Below, piece after piece: positions 57,860 to 64,000 of a stretch of DNA of 64,000 nucleotides (within the stretch, counting starts at the first letter, position 1; each line of letters opens with the position of its first letter). The notes under the pieces are model-generated. The model had not been told where the DNA came from, did not search any database, and saw nothing but the letters and a program-made list of their open reading frames with translations. This DNA is from Gardnerella vaginalis ATCC 14018 = JCM 11026 (lineage in GTDB: Bacteria; Actinomycetota; Actinomycetes; Actinomycetales; Bifidobacteriaceae), in NCBI RefSeq assembly GCF_001042655.1, contig NZ_AP012332.1:620001-684000 (forward strand). The letters run 5' to 3'. The translations under genes were made by a program, and so were the position numbers.

Positions 57860-58249
57860 ATGCCCAACGGGCGTGTTCGTTGGTACGATTCTAAAAAAGG
57901 ATATGGCTTTATATGCGATGAGGATGGCAAAGATGTATTCTTACCATCTTCTGCGCTGCCAGAATCAGTGAAAGAGCTGCGTAAAGGTACGCGTGTTGAA
58001 TTCTCTGTTGTTGAAGGTCGTAAAGGGCCACAGGCAATGGGTCTCACTGTTGTGGCTTCTGCGCCTTCGCTAGTAAAAGCCACAAGACCAAAAGCTGAAG
58101 ATATGGCTGCAATAGTAGAAGACCTTATTAAGCTTTTAGATTCTGCAGGCAATGGTTTACGACGTCGTCATTATCCGTCTACTGCTGAGAGTAAGAAACT
58201 TGCGCATTTGTTGCGTGCTGTAGCAGACAATTTTGACGTGCAGGACTGA
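57860..58249 (+). CDS. Cold-shock domain protein with C-terminal extension
   Basis: This 129-residue protein has an N-terminal cold-shock OB fold with RNP1-like KKGYGFI and RNP2-like KDVFLP, plus a C-terminal helical extension (about 75-129) found in actinobacterial homologues next to DUF3027 genes. It should bind single-stranded RNA or DNA. The ATG at 57860 has GAGG upstream; a GTG at 57848 is possible. The stop lies 18 bases before the DUF3027 gene. Confidence 0.88.
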   Translation: MPNGRVRWYDSKKGYGFICDEDGKDVFLPSSALPESVKELRKGTRVEFSVVEGRKGPQAMGLTVVASAPSLVKATRPKAEDMAAIVEDLIKLLDSAGNGLRRRHYPSTAESKKLAHLLRAVADNFDVQD

Positions 58250-58267
58250 TATTTAACAGGATTTTTT

Positions 58268-59518
58268 ATGGCAGATGAAGTAATTAATCCTCAGGAGCTT
58301 GCATATAGTATTGCTGTGGAAACTTCAGAGCGTGAAAACGCTGTTGGAGATTTCGTAAGTGCTACAGATCTTGGTAGTGATGTTACCGATTTTAGATTTG
58401 TTTGCAATATGCCTGGGTATGAAGGTTGGCAGTGGTCAGTAACGCTGTACCACGATGCTGATGTTGATCGTTGGACAGTTAATGAGTCAACTCTTGCCCC
58501 AACTGAGGATTCTTTACTACCTCCACCTTGGATTCCTTGGAAAGATAGACTTAAGCCAACGGATCTTTCGGTTATGGACTCTATTGGTACAGCCGAAGAT
58601 GATGAAAGGCTTGAGTCTGGAGTTAATCCAGAAGATTTAGATTATAAAAAATCTAAAGCAAATGTTTCTGAAGATTCTGTAGAAACTGAATGCTCTGAAT
58701 CGGAAAAGTCGCCAGCAACCGAACAGGATGGCGAAACAGAGCAAAATAATGAATCTAAAGAAGATAATGAGTCTAAAGAATCTCAAGAAGATTTTGAAGA
58801 AGCAGTTGAGACTTTTAGATTAACTCGTAAGAGGGTTATGACTGCTGAGGCAATAGCTCAAACGGCGAAGCGATGGTATTCGGGACAACATGGTCCTAAA
58901 TCGCTTTCTACTAAAATTGCGGATGGTAAAGCGTGTTCATCCTGCGGATTTATGATTCCGCTAGCTGGCAGCTTAGGAAACATGTTTGGAGTTTGCGCAA
59001 ATATGTGGAGCCCAGACGATGGGAGAGTGGTGGCATTAGATCACGGGTGTGGAGAGCATTCCGAAATAGAGCCACCAGAGCCATCACAACTTTGGATTCA
59101 ATCGACTCCAGCCTATGACGATTATCATATTGAGATAGCTCCTCAAGCTCCTAGAGACGAGAGAGCAGATGTAGAGCTTATCGAAGAAGCGATTGAAGAT
59201 AGTAAGGAAAATCGTAAAAAACATCGCAGGTTGATAATTGAAGACGAGTCTGACGAGTTCAGTGAAAATAGCGAAAATAGCGAAAATAGCGATTCTGCAG
59301 AAATTGATTCAATTGATAGAAGTAATAATAAAGATAATAAAGCTAATGAAGATATTGAATCAGAAGATTTTGCAGATAGCACTGATAATTCTGATGATGT
59401 TGATAAGAGTGATGTTTCGGATGATGCAGATAGCGCAGATTATGCAGAATCTGGCGATGACTCGGATTCTGCAGACAATTCTGAAGATTTAAATAAGTCG
59501 TCATTAACCAATGAGTAA
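58268..59518 (+). CDS. DUF3027 domain protein
   Basis: This 416-residue protein is built of two DUF3027 parts (GYEGWQWSVTLYHD near 55-75; CSSCGFMIPLAGSLG ... DHGCGEHSE near 225-265) split by an acidic insert, with a very acidic Ser/Asp/Glu-rich tail after about 310. The CSSC and related residues could bind zinc. Function unknown; conserved in actinobacteria with the cold-shock gene. The tail includes three exact 9-base tandem repeats GAAAATAGC (59264-59290). Confidence 0.85.
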   Translation: MADEVINPQELAYSIAVETSERENAVGDFVSATDLGSDVTDFRFVCNMPGYEGWQWSVTLYHDADVDRWTVNESTLAPTEDSLLPPPWIPWKDRLKPTDLSVMDSIGTAEDDERLESGVNPEDLDYKKSKANVSEDSVETECSESEKSPATEQDGETEQNNESKEDNESKESQEDFEEAVETFRLTRKRVMTAEAIAQTAKRWYSGQHGPKSLSTKIADGKACSSCGFMIPLAGSLGNMFGVCANMWSPDDGRVVALDHGCGEHSEIEPPEPSQLWIQSTPAYDDYHIEIAPQAPRDERADVELIEEAIEDSKENRKKHRRLIIEDESDEFSENSENSENSDSAEIDSIDRSNNKDNKANEDIESEDFADSTDNSDDVDKSDVSDDADSADYAESGDDSDSADNSEDLNKSSLTNE

Positions 59519-59587
59519 CACTAAAAATAGTGTTAGAGTCATGGCAACTCGTTACCATAGAACGAAGGATAAGAACGGAAGGCAATT

Positions 59588-62077
59588 ATGTTTGAACGGT
59601 TCACTGACCGCGCTCGGCGTGTGATTGTGCTAGCTCAGGAAGAAGCGCGCTCTCTTCAGCATAACTATATTGGTACCGAGCATATTCTCTTAGGTCTTAT
59701 TAGAGAAGGCGAAGGAATAGCAGCAAAAGCTTTAAACGCCAAAGGCGTAGAATTAGACAATACTCGTAAACAAATAAAAGAAATGATTGGCACTGGTACT
59801 GTCTCGCCTAGTGGACACATACCTTTTACTCCGCATGCTAAACAAGTGCTTGAGCTTAGTTTGCGTGAAGCATTGCAATTGGGGCACAGCTATATTGGTA
59901 CCGAGCATATTCTCTTAGGTCTTATTAGAGAAGGCGAAGGTGTTGGAACGCAGGTGCTTATTAAGATGGAGGTCGATTTAGGAGATCTTCGTAGCACTGC
60001 AATGGATTTGATTCGAGGAAATTCTGGATTACCAGAAGACGGTCAGAAGGGTGATTTGGCTAATGCTGGAGGAGTGCAGGATAAGAGGAATCAGTCTGGT
60101 TCTGCGCTGCTAGATCAGTTCGGAAGGAATCTTACTACAGAAGCTGAGCAAGGGAAGCTTGATCCTGTTATTGGTCGTTCAAAAGAGATTGAGCGCGTTA
60201 TGGTTGTGCTTTCTCGCAGAACTAAGAATAATCCTGTTCTTATAGGTGAACCTGGTGTTGGTAAAACAGCTGTTGTGGAAGGTCTTGCACAGAAGATTGT
60301 TGCTGGAGATGTGCCAGAAACGTTAAAGGGCAAGCAGGTTTATTCTCTTGACTTGGGTTCGATGGTTGCTGGATCTCGTTATCGTGGCGATTTTGAAGAG
60401 CGCTTAAAGAAGGTGCTTAAAGAAATTAAGACTCGTGGAGATATAGTTCTATTTATTGATGAGATTCATACTATTGTTGGTGCTGGGTCTGCAGATGGTG
60501 CTTTGGGTGCTTCTGACATGCTTAAACCTATGCTTGCGCGTGGTGAGCTACAGACGATTGGTGCTACAACTACCGATGAGTATAGAAAGTATATTGAAAA
60601 GGATGCGGCTTTGGAAAGAAGATTCCAGCCTATTCAAGTTCAAGAGCCTTCTATTGCAGAGACAATTGAGATTCTAAAAGGTTTGCGTGCACGCTACGAG
60701 AATCATCATCACGTAACTATTACGGATGCTGCTTTGCAGTCTGCAGCCGAAATGTCTGCTCGCTATATTCAAGATAGGAATTTGCCAGATAAGGCGATTG
60801 ATCTTATTGATGAAGCTGGAGCTCGCCTACGTATTAAGCGATTGACAGAGCCACCAGAGCTTAAGGAACTTGATTCTAAGATTTCTAAACTTTCAGAAAA
60901 GAAAGATGAAGCTATTAAGAATCAGGACTTTGAGAAGGCTGCCGACTTGCGAGATGAGCAGGAAAAGCTTGAGGAAGAACGTAAGAATAAAGAGCAGGCT
61001 TGGCGTGAGGGCGAGTCTAATGTGAATATGGTTGTAGACGAGGATGTTATTGCATCTGTTGTTTCTAATACAACTGGTATTCCTGTTGTTAAGCTAACTC
61101 AAGCGGAATCCAAAAAGTTGCTCGGTATGGAAGCGGAGCTTCATAAGCGTATTATTGGTCAAGATGAGGCTGTTTCTGCACTTTCTCGTTCTATTCGTCG
61201 TGCGCGAGTAGGATTGAAAGATCCAAAGCGTCCTTCTGGATCGTTTATTTTCGCTGGTCCTACGGGAGTTGGTAAGACAGAGCTTGCTAAAACCTTGGCT
61301 CAATTCCTGTTCGACGATGATGATGCTTTGATTCGTGTTGATATGTCGGAGTTTGCGGAAAAGTATGCGGCTTCTCGTCTTTTCGGTGCTCCTCCAGGAT
61401 ATGTTGGCTACGAGGAGGGTGGCGAGCTTACAGAGAAGGTTCGTAGAAAGCCATTCTCGGTGGTGCTTTTTGACGAAATTGAAAAGGCTCATCCAGATAT
61501 TTTCAACACGCTTTTGCAAGTGTTAGACGACGGTCATTTAACAGATGGCCAAGGAAGAAAAGTTGATTTTAAGAACACGATTATTATCTTGACTACAAAT
61601 CTTGGTACTCGTGATATTGCTAAGTCAGCGAATACTGGTTTTAGTCTTGGCAATAATGCGGATGCATCTTACCAGAGGATGAAGGATCAGGTTAATTCGG
61701 AATTGAAGCGTCAGTTCCGTCCGGAATTCCTAAACCGTTTGGATGATACGATTGTATTCCGTCAGCTTACTGAGCCAGAGGTTCGTCAGATTGTTGATTT
61801 GGACGTTAAGCGTTTGAATGACCGTCTGTTTGAACGTCATATGACTTTGGAGCTTACAGATGCAGCTAAGAATCTTCTTGCGCAAAAGGGCTTTGATCCT
61901 CTTCTTGGAGCAAGACCGTTGCGAAGAGTTATTCAGCGCGATATTGAGGATGCCATAAGTGAGAAGATTTTGCTTGGCGACTTAACAGATGGTGAACGCG
62001 TTGAAGTTGATGCAGAAGGAGAAGGTTTGCTGGGGGAGTTTATTTTCCGCGGCATAAAGTTTGATGTTGAGTCTTGA
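59588..62077 (+). CDS. clpC: ATP-dependent Clp protease ATP-binding subunit ClpC
   Basis: This 829-residue Hsp100 unfoldase feeds ClpP1P2. Two Clp_N repeats lie at about 1-145. The first AAA+ module carries [13 protein letters not shown] and LFIDEIHT; a UVR/coiled-coil middle domain lies at about 420-475; the second module has [14 protein letters not shown] and [13 protein letters not shown]. The tail lacks a clear degron. ATG with GGAAGG upstream. Both Clp_N repeats carry the same 51-base stretch exactly (59665-59715, 59890-59940). Confidence 0.95.
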   Translation: MFERFTDRARRVIVLAQEEARSLQHNYIGTEHILLGLIREGEGIAAKALNAKGVELDNTRKQIKEMIGTGTVSPSGHIPFTPHAKQVLELSLREALQLGHSYIGTEHILLGLIREGEGVGTQVLIKMEVDLGDLRSTAMDLIRGNSGLPEDGQKGDLANAGGVQDKRNQSGSALLDQFGRNLTTEAEQGKLDPVIGRSKEIERVMVVLSRRTKNNPVLIGEPGVGKTAVVEGLAQKIVAGDVPETLKGKQVYSLDLGSMVAGSRYRGDFEERLKKVLKEIKTRGDIVLFIDEIHTIVGAGSADGALGASDMLKPMLARGELQTIGATTTDEYRKYIEKDAALERRFQPIQVQEPSIAETIEILKGLRARYENHHHVTITDAALQSAAEMSARYIQDRNLPDKAIDLIDEAGARLRIKRLTEPPELKELDSKISKLSEKKDEAIKNQDFEKAADLRDEQEKLEEERKNKEQAWREGESNVNMVVDEDVIASVVSNTTGIPVVKLTQAESKKLLGMEAELHKRIIGQDEAVSALSRSIRRARVGLKDPKRPSGSFIFAGPTGVGKTELAKTLAQFLFDDDDALIRVDMSEFAEKYAASRLFGAPPGYVGYEEGGELTEKVRRKPFSVVLFDEIEKAHPDIFNTLLQVLDDGHLTDGQGRKVDFKNTIIILTTNLGTRDIAKSANTGFSLGNNADASYQRMKDQVNSELKRQFRPEFLNRLDDTIVFRQLTEPEVRQIVDLDVKRLNDRLFERHMTLELTDAAKNLLAQKGFDPLLGARPLRRVIQRDIEDAISEKILLGDLTDGERVEVDAEGEGLLGEFIFRGIKFDVES
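59665..59715 (+). repeat. 51-base exact direct repeat in clpC, copy 1
   Basis: Identical, base for base, to 59890-59940. It encodes [17 protein letters not shown], the conserved core of each Clp_N repeat. The offset is 225 bases, a multiple of three. Confidence 0.95.
59890..59940 (+). repeat. 51-base exact direct repeat in clpC, copy 2
   Basis: Second copy of the 59665-59715 sequence. Flanking parts of the two Clp_N repeats differ, so the identity is local. Confidence 0.95.
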
Positions 62078-62114
62078 TTTTGAGTTCTAACTAGTGAAAA
62101 TATTCTAAATAACG

Positions 62115-62148
62115 AAAATCCCGGTGTGTAAATCTCATCGGGATTTTT
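62115..62148 (+). terminator. Terminator after clpC
   Basis: AAAATCCCG (62115-62123) pairs with CGGGATTTT (62139-62147), followed by T. Its A-rich left flank lets it serve the convergent gene too. Confidence 0.85.
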
Positions 62149-62217
62149 GCGTTTTATGGGTTTTATAAATCACTATTGTTCCGATAAATAAAATATGTTA
62201 TTCCGATACTGTATTAT

Positions 62218-64000
62218 TCAGATAAATGAATTACGCTGAGCATCTAATAATGCTTTTTCTAATTCCGTATCTACAGCAAAAATGTAGAGTCCATTAACTC
62301 CTCGTTTTAATAACACGTTAAGCTCATTTTTAAGATTATCAATTGAATAGTCTAACGTAATTTTCTTTTTTGCTGATAAATCTTTAGTGTGCCTTTTATT
62401 AGTTGCTTTATCGTTTCTACTATTTTCTGGGCAAAAAACAACTTTACCATTACGATACTGCACTGAAGGTCCAATTATTACCCCAGCATAATTTAAATCA
62501 AATCCTTGAACTGTAAATGTAGATCCAATTTCATTTATAGTATGAGGCTGTTCTGCCCATGATTTTTTTGTTTCCTTTATTGAATGTGAATGCTTCGAGC
62601 TATCTAACGATGACAATTGATAATTCCATGGATGGCTAAAAATTTTCCCTTCTCTTTCCAAAATTTCTAACTCGGAACTACTAGCATCAGCATATTCTCC
62701 AAGTCCCATATACCATTGTCCATTACTATCACAATGTAAATCTACATTCCAAGTACCATTTACAGCAGTAGGATTATTCTTATTGTTCTTATACTCCCAA
62801 TCGTATGTTGCAACAATACGTGATAATCCGTGCCCATCGCACCCAGAAGCTTTTTCTTCAGATTTAGATTTGATAGCCTTAAACAGTTTAATAGGTGAAT
62901 CAAATACCTTGAAATCAAAAGGTTTATCTGCATTATTCGAATCTGCATTTTTTATTTCAGAATTACTACATACTGGAAGAGTGCCAATACAACCATTGTA
63001 TATAAAATTTTTAATCCATTCGAGAACATTTTTATTAGCTCTCATACGCATCTGATTTTCAAGAATAAAACGACGAACATTCACACTTATTGAATCATTT
63101 AAGGATAATGCTCCACAATCATTAGCACTATTACCAAAAGACTTCTTATCCTTGCAATATGTACCCAATAATTTTTCTAAGTCTTCTGAATTCCACCGTT
63201 GGTTACTTTGTAAAATTTGATTAGGATCAAAAGCTGCAATAACAACTCGAGACCTACATAAGATATCAGACAACATATTTGAACCAGAGTAAGCCTGATT
63301 AGCCTGTGTGTTCAGCAAGTGAGCTTCATCAATAAGAGCTACATCACAGCAACGCTTTGGTCTGTCAATAATACCACGACCTTGTTCGGTTTGCTCGCTA
63401 AAACGATTAATAAACTGAGAAGGTAGCATAACAAGTTCATCATTATTTTTTTGCAAACGTAATTTTGTTGCTATTTGATTGTATACATTCACTTGTTCTT
63501 TATGGTTTACAATTATGCAAGCAGTTTTCCTATTATTGATAGTTGAAAATTGTTTATATTCATAATCAGAATCTTCTTCGTTTTCTTCTTCAACACTATC
63601 ATAACTGTACTGGCGTAATTGATTTTTTATTTTGCTTAGCTTGTTACAAATTTTATAGAACAAATCACTAAGTAAAACTGTTTTTCCAGTACCAGCATCA
63701 CCTTCTAGCAAAATAAGCGTAGACGAATCAGAGTCACACTTATTTTTTGATTTTAAAGCTTCATTAACGATATCTATAACTTTTCTTTCAATAGTCTTCT
63801 GTTCAGAAGTCAATTTATGAAATGGTGACGCCTTGAATAAAGCTGAGTCGCGAATAATTCCTTCCTCTGGAAATAAATCTGGATCCATGTCATGAAGCTG
63901 AACCCATATTCCAGAAAAAATACGTTCGAACTCTTCTTCTGGATAATATTCACCCTGAGGATTGGTTCTGCGATTAGTAACTTCATTAATTGAATCAACA
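62218..64000 (-). CDS. DUF2075-type P-loop ATPase (Schlafen/helicase-like), 5' end outside window
   Basis: The frame is open on the minus strand to the window end, so the ATG at 63888 is internal and the start lies beyond 64000. At least 593 residues are present. Walker A is EGDAGTGKTVLLSDL, Walker B is VALIDEAHLL, then QMRMRANKNVLEW and the C-terminal block FTVQGFDLNYAGVIIG, which match DUF2075 superfamily 1 helicase-like proteins. Such proteins are often fused to an N-terminal GIY-YIG nuclease, but here the N-terminus is not visible. Many are found near mobile or defence genes. Function unproven. Confidence 0.85.
   Translation of the reverse strand, partial: VDSINEVTNRRTNPQGEYYPEEEFERIFSGIWVQLHDMDPDLFPEEGIIRDSALFKASPFHKLTSEQKTIERKVIDIVNEALKSKNKCDSDSSTLILLEGDAGTGKTVLLSDLFYKICNKLSKIKNQLRQYSYDSVEEENEEDSDYEYKQFSTINNRKTACIIVNHKEQVNVYNQIATKLRLQKNNDELVMLPSQFINRFSEQTEQGRGIIDRPKRCCDVALIDEAHLLNTQANQAYSGSNMLSDILCRSRVVIAAFDPNQILQSNQRWNSEDLEKLLGTYCKDKKSFGNSANDCGALSLNDSISVNVRRFILENQMRMRANKNVLEWIKNFIYNGCIGTLPVCSNSEIKNADSNNADKPFDFKVFDSPIKLFKAIKSKSEEKASGCDGHGLSRIVATYDWEYKNNKNNPTAVNGTWNVDLHCDSNGQWYMGLGEYADASSSELEILEREGKIFSHPWNYQLSSLDSSKHSHSIKETKKSWAEQPHTINEIGSTFTVQGFDLNYAGVIIGPSVQYRNGKVVFCPENSRNDKATNKRHTKDLSAKKKITLDYSIDNLKNELNVLLKRGVNGLYIFAVDTELEKALLDAQRNSFI

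Noticed and set aside
59665..59940. CRISPR-like repeat pair
   Set aside because: There are only two copies, both inside the clpC coding frame and both encoding the Clp_N core. There is no array and no cas genes.
63810..63998. Separate short minus-strand ORF at the window edge and a start of the DUF2075 gene at 63888
   Set aside because: The DUF2075 frame is open through to base 64000, so 63888 is an internal Met; the short ORF is an out-of-frame shadow.

Overview
The window looks like chromosomal DNA of a low-GC member of the Bifidobacteriaceae, most likely Gardnerella. This is inferred from content, not from a database search. Actinobacterial marker proteins (SepH, DUF4193, DUF3027, a cold-shock protein with a C-terminal extension, paired ClpP1/ClpP2) sit with a bifid-type pyruvate formate-lyase locus, a stand-alone CIRCE-controlled groEL and a ThiE-ThiC fusion, all in AT-rich sequence.

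Layout. (1) 1-10.5 kb is an accessory, fast-changing region. It holds three related LPXTG wall-anchored surface proteins (the first cut by the window edge), a toxin-antitoxin pair with an MqsA-like/Panacea (SocA) antitoxin, a RelB/DinJ-like remnant and an MFS transporter. Two of the surface protein genes carry poly-G tracts just behind the signal peptide: G9 in one (out of frame, OFF) and G10 in the other (in frame, ON). The 3' ends of the first and third surface genes, their terminators and a broken tail of the antitoxin gene form a segmental duplication. (2) 10.5-19.5 kb is core: topoisomerase subunit A, an alkaline-phosphatase-fold enzyme, sepH, a DUF4193 gene, dut, rel. (3) 19.5-27.6 kb is metabolism: a cyclophilin, thiE-thiC under a TPP riboswitch, the metQNI methionine importer with a large hairpin between metQ and metN, and nadE. 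(4) 27.8-31.2 kb holds pflB and pflA; pflB has an in-frame TAG at codon 223. (5) 31.2-38.2 kb carries a small membrane protein, rnd, tig, a ClC channel, clpP1-clpP2, tRNA-Arg(ACG) and an HU gene. (6) 38.4-50.8 kb lies almost wholly on the minus strand: a flippase-type membrane protein, purB, a WXG-like protein plus lipase-like protein, a tightly overlapping MoxR/DUF58/VWA operon, and ung. (7) 50.9-64 kb holds a LytR_C protein, groEL, a WXG100 protein, a TPM-domain protein, a two-component system, a cold-shock protein, a DUF3027 protein, clpC and a partial DUF2075 ATPase.

How the parts work together. The surface genes look like a contingency locus: each switches independently by poly-G slippage and they share long identical segments for recombination. 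The two WXG-type genes and the lipase-like protein suggest a type VII (ESX-like) secretion system encoded elsewhere. clpP1P2, clpC, groEL and tig form the protein quality-control set. pflB/pflA form the formate/acetyl-CoA branch, which the nonsense codon would disable in this genome unless it is read through or is a sequencing error.
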